Source of the DNA: Streptomyces olivochromogenes
GTDB lineage: Bacteria; Actinomycetota; Actinomycetes; Streptomycetales; Streptomycetaceae
Length of the DNA: 64,000 nucleotides
Reading direction: 5' to 3'
Assembly: GCF_021538895.1 (NCBI RefSeq)
Contig: NZ_JADDRL010000018.1
Location: 51,532 to 115,531, forward strand
Below the pieces are notes generated by a model that saw only the letters and a program-made list of their open reading frames with translations, did not search any database and had not been told where the DNA came from. Of this stretch, positions 18,127 through 26,438 are shown in pieces (positions within the stretch are counted from its first letter, which is position 1; each line of letters starts with the position of its first letter). Both the position numbers and the translations under genes were made by a program.

Positions 18127-18164
18127 GCGCCGGAGTCTGAGGCGGCCGCGGAGTCGGCCGTTAT

Positions 18165-18186
18165 TGTTTCGCGCAGGCGCGAAACA
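18165..18186. promoter_or_regulatory. 22-bp perfect palindrome, probable ArsR-type operator
   Basis: Arms TGTTTCGCGC (18165-18174) and GCGCGAAACA (18177-18186) separated by AG. It lies midway between the divergent MFS (start 18126) and ArsR-type regulator (start 18224) genes and could control both. Confidence 0.75.
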
Positions 18187-18223
18187 TCTTTCGCCCGGCC
18201 GTGAACGTCAGGGGGTCTCGCCG

Positions 18224-19228
18224 ATGGGCTGGTGGCAGGTCAACGCCGACACGCTCGCCCGCAGCCGGTTCGTGCTCTCCCCGCTCGCCGAGACCTTCGC
18301 GTGCCTGAAGCTGCTGCACGCCGGCGAGGGCGCGCATCCCGGCGAGCTGGAGTGGCTGCGGACGCATCTGCCCGGCTACCGGGCGCGGCTGGCGTCCGAC
18401 CCAATCACCGCGCTGCTGGTGCGCGCCGGGCTCGGACCGGACTGGATCGCCGACTTCCTCACGCCCGCGCCCCGGGACGGCGAGTCCTTCGAGCAGGGTG
18501 TGGCCCGGGTCCGCGCGAGCGCCGCCGCGGACGCCCGCGCCCATCTGCGGCTGTCCCTCGCCGGGCCGCTGCCGGCCGAGCTGGACCGGGACGACCTGCC
18601 CGAGCGGGCGGCCGCGCTGCTGGAGTACGTCTGGGCCGAGACCGTACGGCCGTACTGGGCCCGGCGCCGCCGCGTTCTGGAGGCCGATGTGGTCGCGCGG
18701 ACGGCGCAGGTGAGCCGGGGCGGCTGGGTGGAGGCGCTGGACTCGCTGCGGCCGGGGCGGACGCGCTGGCTCGGAGAGAGCAGGCTGCAGGTGAATCTGC
18801 ACGAGTACCCGCCGCGCGAGATCTCCGGTGCCGAACTGGTGTTCGTGCCGATTACGCCACAGCGCCACGGGTGGGTCTCCTGGGAGGACGGGGACCGGTA
18901 CGCGGTGATCTACCCCTGCGCCGGCGTGCTGGCCGACGCCCACGGCAGGGCCGTACCGGCGAGCCTGGGAGCCCTGCTCGGAGCGGCGCGGGCCGGGGTG
19001 CTGGTGCTGCTCGACTCCCCCATGAGCACGACCCAGTTGACGGCGGTGACCGGGCAGGGGCTCGGGTCGGTCGGGCGGCATCTGAAGGTGCTGCTGGCGT
19101 CGGGACTGGTCGAGCGGCAGCGGGCGGGCCGCTCGGTGCTGTACACGCGGACGGCGGCGGGCCAGGTCCTGCTGGACGCCGGCAGGCGCGGGCACTCCGG
19201 TCACCCTCGCGACACTTACCGGAGCTAG
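18224..19228 (+). CDS. ArsR-type winged-helix regulator with large N-terminal domain
   Basis: 334 residues from ATG 18224, with AGGGGG 8 nt upstream. The C-terminal 80 residues are an ArsR-like winged helix (LLDSPMSTTQLTAVTGQGLGSVGRHLKVLLASGLVERQRAGRSVLYTRT). The N-terminal about 240 residues form an all-purpose domain seen in actinobacterial regulators annotated as DUF5937, starting WQVNADTLARSRFVLSPLAET. It probably senses a small molecule and represses the divergent MFS exporter through the palindrome between them. The next gene (glutathione peroxidase) starts 10 bp after its stop. Confidence 0.85.
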   Translation: MGWWQVNADTLARSRFVLSPLAETFACLKLLHAGEGAHPGELEWLRTHLPGYRARLASDPITALLVRAGLGPDWIADFLTPAPRDGESFEQGVARVRASAAADARAHLRLSLAGPLPAELDRDDLPERAAALLEYVWAETVRPYWARRRRVLEADVVARTAQVSRGGWVEALDSLRPGRTRWLGESRLQVNLHEYPPREISGAELVFVPITPQRHGWVSWEDGDRYAVIYPCAGVLADAHGRAVPASLGALLGAARAGVLVLLDSPMSTTQLTAVTGQGLGSVGRHLKVLLASGLVERQRAGRSVLYTRTAAGQVLLDAGRRGHSGHPRDTYRS

Positions 19229-19237
19229 CATCCGCTT

Positions 19238-19744
19238 ATGACGACTACTGACAACACCGGCTCCGTACTCGACGTCGAGATCGGCGCCCTCACCGGCGGC
19301 TCCGCGGACCTGACGCAGTACGCGGGCAAGGCCGTCCTCATCGTGAACGTGGCCTCCAAGTGCGGCCTGACCCCGCAGTACACCGGCCTGGAGCGGCTGC
19401 AGGAGCGGTACGCCGCGCAGGGCTTCACCGTGCTGGGCGTGCCCTGCAACCAGTTCCTCGGGCAGGAGCCCGGCGGCGCCGAGGAGATCGCCGAGTTCTG
19501 CTCCGCGACCTACGGCGTGACCTTCCCGCTGACCGAGAAGGTCGAGGTCAACGGCGAGGGCCGGCACACGCTGTACGACCGCCTGGTCGGCTTCGCCGAC
19601 GCCGAGGGCCACACCGGGGACATCCGCTGGAACTTCGAGAAGTTCCTGATCGGGCGGGACGGCAAGGTCGCCGCCCGCTTCTCACCGCAGACCGAGCCGG
19701 AGGCGGCGGAGCTCGTGACGGCGGTGGAGGCCCAGCTGGCCTAG
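19238..19744 (+). CDS. Glutathione peroxidase-family thiol peroxidase
   Basis: 168 residues. Contains the family motifs VASKCGLTPQYTGL with peroxidatic Cys42, LGVPCNQFLGQEPG with the conserved Gln and a second Cys, and the RWNFEKFLI Trp-Asn motif, so the Cys-Gln-Trp-Asn tetrad is complete. Streptomyces lack glutathione, so the enzyme most likely uses thioredoxin or another thiol to reduce peroxides. It starts 10 bp after the ArsR-type gene; TAGCAT lies 6 nt before ATG, so a leaderless promoter is also possible. Confidence 0.93.
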   Translation: MTTTDNTGSVLDVEIGALTGGSADLTQYAGKAVLIVNVASKCGLTPQYTGLERLQERYAAQGFTVLGVPCNQFLGQEPGGAEEIAEFCSATYGVTFPLTEKVEVNGEGRHTLYDRLVGFADAEGHTGDIRWNFEKFLIGRDGKVAARFSPQTEPEAAELVTAVEAQLA

Positions 19745-19841
19745 GACCCGTCGACCTGGCCCGCTGTTGACCTTGCCCCTGGGGCAGGGCCGAGCGTCCT
19801 TGTCACCGGGCGGACGGCGCCCGGTGACGGAGGATGTGAGA

Positions 19842-20843
19842 GTGGACGAGGAACTGCTCACCATCGGCGCGTTCGCGGCACGGGCCCGGCTCTCGGCGAA
19901 GGCCCTGCGCCTGTACGACCGTCTGGGGCTGCTGTCCCCGGCGCGCGTCGACGAGGCCAGCGGCTACCGCTACTACCGCGCCGATCAGGCGGAGCGCGCC
20001 CGTCTGGTGGCGCTGCTGCGGCAGCTGGACATGCCGCTCGCCCGGATCGCCGAGGTGGTCGGGACGGACGGCGGCGAGGCCGCCGACCTGCTCGCCGCGT
20101 ACTGGGCGGACGTCGAGACCCGCGTGGCGGGGCAGCGCACACTCGCCGAGTACCTCCGTGGACGACTGTCGGGGAGGAGCTCCGAGATGTACGGCAAGTT
20201 CGTGGTCGAAACGGTCGAGGTACCCGAGCAGGTGGTGATCACCGAGACACGGCACACGCTGGCGGACGAGCTGCCGGCGTGGATCGGGGCGTCACTGGGA
20301 CGGCTGGAGGAGGCCGCGCGGGAGTGCGGGGGCGTCACGGCGGCGCCGTTCGTGCTCTACCACGCCGAGGTGTCGATGGAGAGCGACGGCCCGGCGGAGT
20401 CCTGCGTGCCGGTCGCCGACGAGAAGGCGGCCCGGGACTGGGCGGCCCGGCACGGCCGGGCCTGGGAGACGAAGGTCCGCACCGAGCCGGCCGGGCGCCT
20501 GGCGTACACCCGGATCACCAAGGCCCAGGTCGCCCACCCACAGATCCTGGCCGCCTTCGAGGCGGTGGAGCAGTGGATGACCGAACAAGGCCTGGAGATG
20601 GCGGGCCCGTGCCGGGAGGTCTACTTCGCGGACTGGGAGGCGTCCGGTCCTGAGGACCCGGTGTGCGACGTGGCGTTCCCGGTGAATAGCGCCGAGACCA
20701 GTAGCTGCTCATACGGCACGCTGCCCAACGCCCACCTACGGCGAGTGAGCCGAAGGGGCGCGCCGGTGTCGGGAGGGCATGGGGGTCCCCCCTGCTCGAA
20801 CGAAGTTGAGAGCTTGGGGGAGCGCGGAGGCCCGAAGGGCTGA
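19842..20843 (+). CDS. MerR regulator with GyrI-like domain and repeat-derived C-terminal tail
   Basis: 333 residues from GTG 19842, with GGAGG 8 nt upstream. Residues 4-75 are a MerR helix-turn-helix (LTIGAFAARARLSAKALRLYDRLGLLSPARVDEASGYRYY). Residues about 120-280 form a GyrI/AraC effector-binding domain that ends near EDPVCDVAFPV. The last about 50 residues are unlike the family: they are encoded by an inverted-repeat element (20762-20868) into which the frame runs before stopping at 20841-20843. The ligand is probably a hydrophobic compound or drug, as for other BmrR/TipA-like proteins. The protein may be functional with an unstructured tail. Confidence 0.85.
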   Translation: MDEELLTIGAFAARARLSAKALRLYDRLGLLSPARVDEASGYRYYRADQAERARLVALLRQLDMPLARIAEVVGTDGGEAADLLAAYWADVETRVAGQRTLAEYLRGRLSGRSSEMYGKFVVETVEVPEQVVITETRHTLADELPAWIGASLGRLEEAARECGGVTAAPFVLYHAEVSMESDGPAESCVPVADEKAARDWAARHGRAWETKVRTEPAGRLAYTRITKAQVAHPQILAAFEAVEQWMTEQGLEMAGPCREVYFADWEASGPEDPVCDVAFPVNSAETSSCSYGTLPNAHLRRVSRRGAPVSGGHGGPPCSNEVESLGERGGPKG

Positions 20844-20868
20844 GCACGATCGCCCTCCCGACACCGGC
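20762..20868. repeat. Nested inverted-repeat element (copy 1 of a dispersed hairpin)
   Basis: Outer arms GCCGGTGTCGGGAGGGC (20762-20778) and its exact complement (20852-20868) enclose an inner hairpin with TCCCCC (20786-20791), GCTC, a 12-nt loop, GAGC and GGGGGA (20816-20821). The inner hairpin recurs inside the MITE at 31838-31864 in inverted orientation with a shorter loop. It overlaps the end of the MerR gene and supplies its stop codon. Further downstream a GCCCC...GGGGC hairpin (about 20892-20910) may be a terminator. Confidence 0.75.
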
Positions 20869-21012
20869 TTTGTCGCCCCGGAGGCGAACCGAGCCCCAAA
20901 AAAGAGGGGCCCTCTCGGCAAGGACGGCGGGCTGGTCGAGAGGGCACTGGGCGGTGCGTGTGCAGTTGTTGTGTGGTTGTCCGGTCTCTGTCGGCGAGGG
21001 TCAGGGAGCCCC

Positions 21013-21204
21013 CTAAGCCTTGACCGATGCCACGAAGGCGTTCCACGCGTCGGCGGGGAAGGCCAGGACGGGACCGTCGGCGACCTTGGAGTCGCGGACG
21101 GCGAGTTCCACGGTGGCGGGCGACTTGACCTCCACACACGCTCCGTTACCGGCGGAATAGGAGGACTTCGTCCACGTCTCCGTGACGCCCTGAAGCAGTG
21201 CCAT
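21013..21204 (-). CDS. DUF397 protein, Scr2-like
   Basis: 63 residues from ATG 21204, with AGGAG 5 nt upstream. It shows the DUF397 pattern: WTKSSYSAGNGACVEVKSPATVELAVRDSKVADGPVLAFPADAWNAFV, read here in short blocks W.KSSYS, CVEV, VRDSK and W..FV. In S. coelicolor the pair Scr1/Scr2 (DUF5753 regulator plus DUF397 protein) behaves as a toxin-antitoxin-like regulatory system affecting antibiotic production; position and neighbours make this pair the likely counterpart. It follows the DUF5753 gene by 189 bp. Confidence 0.88.
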   Translation of the reverse strand: MALLQGVTETWTKSSYSAGNGACVEVKSPATVELAVRDSKVADGPVLAFPADAWNAFVASVKA

Positions 21205-21393
21205 GTCCACTCCTGTTGCGAGTTGCTGTAGTGCGTTTCACGCCAACCTTGTTGACCGGTTGGCGTGATCGACGCTACTCGGCAACATCCCTTCCCGGAG
21301 CGGCCGTTCACTCAACCGGATGGCATATTCCAGGTGAGCCTTCCGGTGGAGCGTTCCTGCGGTGTAAGATCCGGCGCCTCACTCGCCGACCGC

Positions 21394-22251
21394 TCAGCGC
21401 GCGTACTCTTTGGCCGCATCGGCGATGAATTGACGGGATTGCTCCACATTGAGGGACTGTGCCCGCAAGTGCTCGTACATCACCGCGTACTTCTGGACGT
21501 CGTGCGCCTTCTCCAGATAGAGGTCGCTGGTGACGCCCTCCAGGTACACCACGCTGGAGTCGGCCGCGTCGGCGAACTCCAGGATCGCGTACTGCCCGTT
21601 GAGCCCGGGATGCGCGCCCACCTCGAACGGCAGCACCTGCACGGTGACATGAGGCAGCTGGGACATCTCGATCAGATGCTCGAGTTGCTCACGCATGACC
21701 AGCCTGCTGCCCACCATCCGGCGCAGCGCGGCCTCGTCCAGCACCACCCACAGCCGGAGCGGGTTGTGCTCGGCGGTGATACGTTCCTGTCGCCGCATCC
21801 GCACCTGGACGCGCTTGTCGATGTCGTTCGTCGACGTCTCCGGCAACGCGCCCTGCACCAGGGCCTCCGCGTACGCCCGGGTCTGCAACAGACCGGTGAC
21901 GAGCTGGGGTTCGTACACGCGCAGCGACTCCGCGTCCGTCTCCAGGCCGATGTAGACGCTGTAGGGGATGTCCCCGAAGGCGTGCCACCAGCCCTGCTGC
22001 CGCGAGTCCCGGGCCATCTCCATCAGCGACTCGACGACCCGCTGGTCCTCGACCTCGTACACCCCGCACAGGTCGCGCACGTCGCGCTGGCTGATGCTCC
22101 TGCGGCCGTTCTCCAGACGACTGATCTTCGACTGCGAGACCAGCAGTCGTTCCGCCACTTCCTCGGCCGTCATGCCCTTGAGCTCACGGAGCCTGCGCAG
22201 CTCCTGGCCCAGGCGGCGTCGCCTGACGGTGGGATTGACATTGGACGCCAC
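21394..22251 (-). CDS. XRE regulator with DUF5753 domain, Scr1-like
   Basis: 285 residues. The N-terminal helix-turn-helix (residues 14-75) includes MTAEEVAERLLVSQSKISRLENG. The DUF5753 domain follows (about 95-275), with YIGLETDAESLRVYEP, the LVTGLLQTRAYAEAL motif, and VTVQVLPFEVGAHPGLNG. This is the WhiJ/Scr1 family, which works with a small DUF397 partner. With the DUF397 gene just downstream and the GPP34 gene upstream, the order equals that of scr1-scr2 in S. coelicolor. Autoregulation is likely; the 260-bp upstream gap is ample for an operator, but I could not assign one. Confidence 0.9.
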   Translation of the reverse strand: MASNVNPTVRRRRLGQELRRLRELKGMTAEEVAERLLVSQSKISRLENGRRSISQRDVRDLCGVYEVEDQRVVESLMEMARDSRQQGWWHAFGDIPYSVYIGLETDAESLRVYEPQLVTGLLQTRAYAEALVQGALPETSTNDIDKRVQVRMRRQERITAEHNPLRLWVVLDEAALRRMVGSRLVMREQLEHLIEMSQLPHVTVQVLPFEVGAHPGLNGQYAILEFADAADSSVVYLEGVTSDLYLEKAHDVQKYAVMYEHLRAQSLNVEQSRQFIADAAKEYAR

Positions 22252-22387
22252 GGGACGTGCACCTCCGGCTGCCTGCCTGTACTGGCACTTTGCGTATCTG
22301 CTGCTGAGCAGATTGCCACCAAGGTGCTTACTACCGCTGGGAAACAGTGGATATGCGGCGCGTACGCGTCAGTTCGGGCACAAGCAG

Positions 22388-22430
22388 CCGAGCGGGGCGG
22401 TGAGACGTGCGGTCTCACCACCCCGCTCGG
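22388..22430. terminator. Strong hairpin terminator after the GPP34 gene
   Basis: Stem of 10 + 8 bp with one mismatch and a 5-nt loop: CCGAGCGGGG-c-GGTGAGAC, loop GTGCG, then the complement. It lies between the GPP34 stop (22512, minus) and the Scr1-like start (22251, minus), so it should separate the two transcripts. Confidence 0.8.
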
Positions 22431-22511
22431 ACCAGCGGCTCCCGTACCGGGTCTGGGGACTGAGGGCGCGGCTTTCGTGCGTGTGCGTGTGCGATGCCGT
22501 GGAACCGCGGC

Positions 22512-23267
22512 TCAGTGGACCACGGCGCGCGCCATGGAGCTGCGGCGCGGCTGCATCGGAACGCCACGAGCGGGTTCCGGTGCGGGCCTGGCCGCCGGTC
22601 CGGCCGGGCGGCCGGCGGTGGCCGGGGTGCGGCGCGGCTGGGCCGCCACACCGTTCTGGACGTCCATGACGGCGTGCGCCACGAGACCGCCCATCGGGTC
22701 GTGCCGGATCAGATCCCGCAACCGGGACCGTGAGGAGCGACCCTCATTGCCCGGGTACAGGTGCTTGCCGAGGCCGACCGCGTGCGCCAGGGCGGCGAGC
22801 GCCGCGGTCCGCGGGTCCGGCGGTACGCCGGTGCGGATCGCGCAATCCAGCCGGGCACGGATCTCCCGGCTGATCTCGGTGTCCGTCGCCTGGTAGCGAG
22901 TCGTCGGCAATACCCCGCACATCTGACCCGGCACGGCGGCGACCATGCCGCACCGCTCCAGATGCGTGAGGTAGGTCTGGCGCAGCCCGAGACGCGGCCC
23001 GCCGATCCAGTGGACAGCACGTACCGGAGCGCCGCGCCTTCGCAGCAACTCCAACGCGCAGTCCAGCGTCGGATCTCCTGTCGGCCGTGGCGCCACCACG
23101 GCGATACGATCCCCATCTGGGGCTATCCGTCCGGCCAGCGCCAGCTCCACTAGCTGTGCTCCGGCCAGACCGAGGTCGAGCGACTGCGGCTGTGCAGTGG
23201 TACCCGTGGCCGGGTCCAGTGCCAGCAGCAGAAGCTCCTCCGGAATTGTTCTGCGGCTCCTGCCCAT
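22512..23267 (-). CDS. GPP34 (GOLPH3/Vps74-like) family protein
   Basis: 251 residues from ATG 23267, with GGGGAGG 5 nt upstream. The N-terminal pattern IPEELLLLALDPATGT, LAGAQLVELALAGRIA, and later HPMGG-like LIRHDPMGGLVAHAV are characteristic of the bacterial GPP34 family, related to yeast Vps74 and human GOLPH3, which bind phosphoinositides. The actinobacterial role is unknown. The last about 45 residues are Pro/Ala/Arg-rich and likely disordered. It is divergent from the carboxypeptidase gene. Confidence 0.85.
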   Translation of the reverse strand: MGRSRRTIPEELLLLALDPATGTTAQPQSLDLGLAGAQLVELALAGRIAPDGDRIAVVAPRPTGDPTLDCALELLRRRGAPVRAVHWIGGPRLGLRQTYLTHLERCGMVAAVPGQMCGVLPTTRYQATDTEISREIRARLDCAIRTGVPPDPRTAALAALAHAVGLGKHLYPGNEGRSSRSRLRDLIRHDPMGGLVAHAVMDVQNGVAAQPRRTPATAGRPAGPAARPAPEPARGVPMQPRRSSMARAVVH

Positions 23268-23284
23268 CCATGCCTCCCCGCGTG

Positions 23285-23318
23285 GATGAATGACAGGGTG
23301 ACCCCTCTCACATTCATC
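23285..23318. promoter_or_regulatory. Candidate operator dyad between GPP34 and carboxypeptidase genes
   Basis: GATGAATG (23285-23292) and CATTCATC (23311-23318) are exact complements separated by 18 bp that itself contains GGGT-G-ACCC. It lies 18 bp upstream of the GPP34 start and about 190 bp before the carboxypeptidase start. Confidence 0.4.
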
Positions 23319-23509
23319 TGTCGAGGGTGCGTGACCGGTTCGTAAGGGAACCAGTAGGTATGTCGTTCTCGTCTACCCGGTTGGGTCAGGTCCGCACACA
23401 GGACACTGGTACATGGTTCGGACAGCGCCGGAACGACGTTTGTGCGAACGGCGGGTTCACGTTTCGATTGGGCGCACGAGTGGGCGTGTGGCGCACGGAG
23501 GAGGCATCG

Positions 23510-26242
23510 GTGGCGGGCGAGTCCCCCGACAGGTCGAAGCAGCGCGAGTCGTCGGCAGAACCGACGTCGGGGAGCGCGGGTCCGGTTCCCGAAGCACGCG
23601 ACCCGCGTCTCGCGGTGGCCCGTGAGTCCGACTCCGGCGGCACCACGGACACGGCGACGAAGGTCCTCTCGGTACGGGAGGTGACGGCCGCCGCCGACAC
23701 CGACTCCCCCGACCCGAAGGACGACGCCCGCCTGCGCGCCGCGGTGGCGGCGTGGGTGCGATCGGGCGAAGGCGGCGAGGAGTCCGACGCGGACGAGGCG
23801 GACGAAGCGGCCGAAGCGGCCCCCAACGCCGAGGACGACACGGCCGATTCGAAGGCCGACGCAGAAGCAAACGGCACCTCGGAATCCACCGCTTCCCCGA
23901 AGTCGGCCGCCGAGCCGGAGGCCGACGCGAAGGCCGACGCCGCCCCGGAGACGGAAGAGAAGGACGACGCCGAGACGGCGGACGACGACTCCGCGAAGGC
24001 CGATGCGGACGCGAAGACCGACGCGGCCGACGCCCCGGAGCCGAAGGCTGACGCCGCTCCAGACACGGACGCTGCGGCGAAGACTGACGCGACGGCAGAC
24101 AAGGCCGCCACCCAAAAGACTGAAGCCGCCGAGACCGAGGACGAGAACGGGGCCGAGGACCGGGCCCCGAAGGCCGAAGCCGCCCCGGCCGACACCGACG
24201 AGGACAGGGCCGAGGCCGACGCCCCCGTGGACGCGGGCTCCGCCTCGAAGGCTGAGGCCGCCCCGGCCGACACCGACGAGGGCGGGGACGAGGCCGAAGC
24301 CGAGGCTGAGGACCCGGCCCCGAAGGCCGACGCCCCCGCGGACGCGACCCCCTCCTCGGAGAAGGACGCCAACCCGAAGGACACCGCGACCCGCAAGCCT
24401 GTCGCGGACCCGCGTGCCGCCGACGGCGAGGACGACCCGCAAGGGCCACCCGCGGCCGACGACGAGACCCGCGCCCCGAAGGCCGACGCCCCCGCGGACG
24501 CGACCCCGTCCTCGGAGAAGGACGCCAACCCGAAGGACACCGCGACCCGCAAGCCGGCCGCAGACCCGCGTGCCGCCGACGGCGAGGACGACCCGCAAGG
24601 GCCACCCGCGGCCGACGACGAGACCCGCACGGGTGGTGCGGGTGGGAACGCGGCGGCCGATGGCGGAGCCAAGGCCGTCGACCAGCCGACCGCCGTCTTC
24701 AAGGCCGTACGCCCCAAGCCCCAGGTCGACCAGCCGACGACCATGCTCAAGCTCGGCGACACCAAGAAGCCCCTGGCGCCGAAGACCCCCGCGTCCACGC
24801 CGAATGCCCCCGCGTCCGACCCCGAGCGCACCAGCAGGTTCGTCGCCCTCAAGCCTCTTGACGACCAGGCGACCCGGAACAAGCCCGCCCCGGCCGCCGC
24901 CGACGGCACCGCCGTCATCCCCCAGGTCGGCCCCGAGCGCACCACCCAGCAGCCCCTGCCGCCCAAGCCGCCGCTGGACCTGCTGGCCGAGCTGACGAAC
25001 ACGCCCCCGCCGCCGGAGACCCCGGTCCGCACGCTCGTCCGCCGGGTCAAGATCTGGACCCCGGTGGCCGTGCTCCTGGCGATCGTCTTTGCGGTCGTAC
25101 AGAATCTGCGCCCGCTCCCGGAGCCCACCCTCGACCTGACCGCGAAGGACAGCTTCACCTTCGACGGCGGCAAGGTCGACATCCCGTGGCCGGCCAAGGG
25201 CCAGGCCGCCCTCGACGTCCAGGGCATCGGCACGTTCGGCTCCTCCGGCGACCAGAAGCCCGTACCGATCGCGAGCGTCGCGAAGGTCATGACGGCGTAT
25301 CTGATCCTGCGCGACCACCCGCTCAAGAGCGGCGAGGACGGTCCGAAGATCAAGATCGACAAGCCCGCCGAGGAGCAGTCGGACGCCGGCAAGGAGTCCA
25401 CCGTCCCGGTCACCGCCGGTGACAGCATCTCCGAGCGCGAGGCCCTGCAGGCGATCCTGCTGCCCTCCGCCAACAACGTGGCCCGGCTGCTCGCCCGCTG
25501 GGACTCGGGTTCGGAGAAGGCGTTCGTGACGAAGATGAACGCCACCGCCAAGAAACTCGGCATGACCAACACCACGTACACCGATCCATCGGGCCTGACG
25601 GACTCGACGGTCAGCACGGCCGTGGACCAGGTCAAGCTGGCCAAGAAGGCGATGGAGCAGCCCGCGTTCCGCGAGGTCGCCGCGATGATGTCCTACGTCG
25701 ACTACAAGGGCCACAAGCGCGACAACTACAACCGGCTGGTCGGCTACAACAACGTCGTCGGCATCAAGACCGGCACCACCACCTCCGCCCTCGGCAACCT
25801 CGTCTTCGCGGCGAAGCAGACGGTCAACGGCGAGACGCGCACCATCATCGGTGCCGCGATGCGCCAGCCGGCCGGCGGCTCCGACAACACCATCATCAGC
25901 GGTGTCCTGGAGGCGGGCGACAAGCTGATCCGGGCCGCGCAGGGCTCGCTGAAGTCGGCGAAGATCCTGAAGAAGGGCGATGTCGTCGGGTACGTGGACG
26001 ACGGGCTCGGCGGCCGCACCCCGGTGGTCCTCACCAAGGACCTGCCGGCCGTCGGCTGGGCCGGGCTGAAGGTGACGCTCTCCTTCACCGCCGACAAGGT
26101 GCCGCACACCGCGAAGGCCGGCACCAAGGTGGGCACGCTCACCGTGGGTGACGGTTCGAGCGGTGCCGTGGGGGTTCCGGTGGCCCTGCAGAAGGACCTC
26201 ACCGAGCCCGGCTTCGCCGCGAAGCTGACGCGCATCACCTGA
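23510..26242 (+). CDS. D-alanyl-D-alanine carboxypeptidase (S11) with giant acidic N-terminal region
   Basis: 910 residues from GTG 23510, with GGAGG 5 nt upstream. Residues 1 to about 510 are a low-complexity Ala/Asp/Glu/Lys/Pro region, predicted cytoplasmic and disordered, including a 52-residue unit tandemly duplicated (residues about 270-373). A single membrane segment follows (about 516-536, TPVAVLLAIVFAVVQNL). The extracellular part is a penicillin-binding S11 peptidase with Ser589-x-x-Lys592 (SVAK), Ser653-Ala-Asn655 and Lys753-Thr-Gly, then a C-terminal beta domain. It trims the terminal D-Ala of peptidoglycan stem peptides. S. coelicolor has an equivalent in the same context. The long cytoplasmic tail suggests binding to a cytosolic partner. 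Confidence 0.92.
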   Translation: MAGESPDRSKQRESSAEPTSGSAGPVPEARDPRLAVARESDSGGTTDTATKVLSVREVTAAADTDSPDPKDDARLRAAVAAWVRSGEGGEESDADEADEAAEAAPNAEDDTADSKADAEANGTSESTASPKSAAEPEADAKADAAPETEEKDDAETADDDSAKADADAKTDAADAPEPKADAAPDTDAAAKTDATADKAATQKTEAAETEDENGAEDRAPKAEAAPADTDEDRAEADAPVDAGSASKAEAAPADTDEGGDEAEAEAEDPAPKADAPADATPSSEKDANPKDTATRKPVADPRAADGEDDPQGPPAADDETRAPKADAPADATPSSEKDANPKDTATRKPAADPRAADGEDDPQGPPAADDETRTGGAGGNAAADGGAKAVDQPTAVFKAVRPKPQVDQPTTMLKLGDTKKPLAPKTPASTPNAPASDPERTSRFVALKPLDDQATRNKPAPAAADGTAVIPQVGPERTTQQPLPPKPPLDLLAELTNTPPPPETPVRTLVRRVKIWTPVAVLLAIVFAVVQNLRPLPEPTLDLTAKDSFTFDGGKVDIPWPAKGQAALDVQGIGTFGSSGDQKPVPIASVAKVMTAYLILRDHPLKSGEDGPKIKIDKPAEEQSDAGKESTVPVTAGDSISEREALQAILLPSANNVARLLARWDSGSEKAFVTKMNATAKKLGMTNTTYTDPSGLTDSTVSTAVDQVKLAKKAMEQPAFREVAAMMSYVDYKGHKRDNYNRLVGYNNVVGIKTGTTTSALGNLVFAAKQTVNGETRTIIGAAMRQPAGGSDNTIISGVLEAGDKLIRAAQGSLKSAKILKKGDVVGYVDDGLGGRTPVVLTKDLPAVGWAGLKVTLSFTADKVPHTAKAGTKVGTLTVGDGSSGAVGVPVALQKDLTEPGFAAKLTRIT
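24317..24628 (+). repeat. Tandem duplication, 2 x 156 bp, inside the carboxypeptidase gene
   Basis: Units 24317-24472 and 24473-24628 encode the same 52 residues (start APKADAPADATPSSEKDANP, end PAADDETR) with a single amino-acid difference (Val to Ala). The near-identity of the DNA points to a recent in-frame duplication. Confidence 0.9.
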
Positions 26243-26264
26243 CCCAGGGCGCATGGCATGTCAC

Positions 26265-26312
26265 CGCACCCCGCCGCGGAGCCCCCACCCGGGGGCTCCG
26301 CGGCGGGGTGCG
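26265..26312. terminator. Terminator, 22-bp perfect stem
   Basis: Arms 26265-26286 and 26291-26312 are exact complements (begins CGCACCCCGCCGCGG) around a 4-nt loop ACCC, 23 bp after the carboxypeptidase stop and before the next plus-strand gene. Confidence 0.88.
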
Positions 26313-26438
26313 TGCTAGCGTCACGAAACGGGGCAGGTTGTCGGTCACGGGACACGGCAGCGAACTGGACGGGAACCGGCCGGGAACACTTGGGAAGCCG
26401 GCCGAGAACAGAAGACGGGACACGGGGAGTGCCTTCAG

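Noticed and set aside
23150..26254. 1034-codon minus-strand frame opposite the carboxypeptidase
   Set aside because: Its Gly/Arg/Val-rich translation is a shadow of the Ala/Asp/Lys coding strand; the plus strand carries the S11 catalytic motifs.
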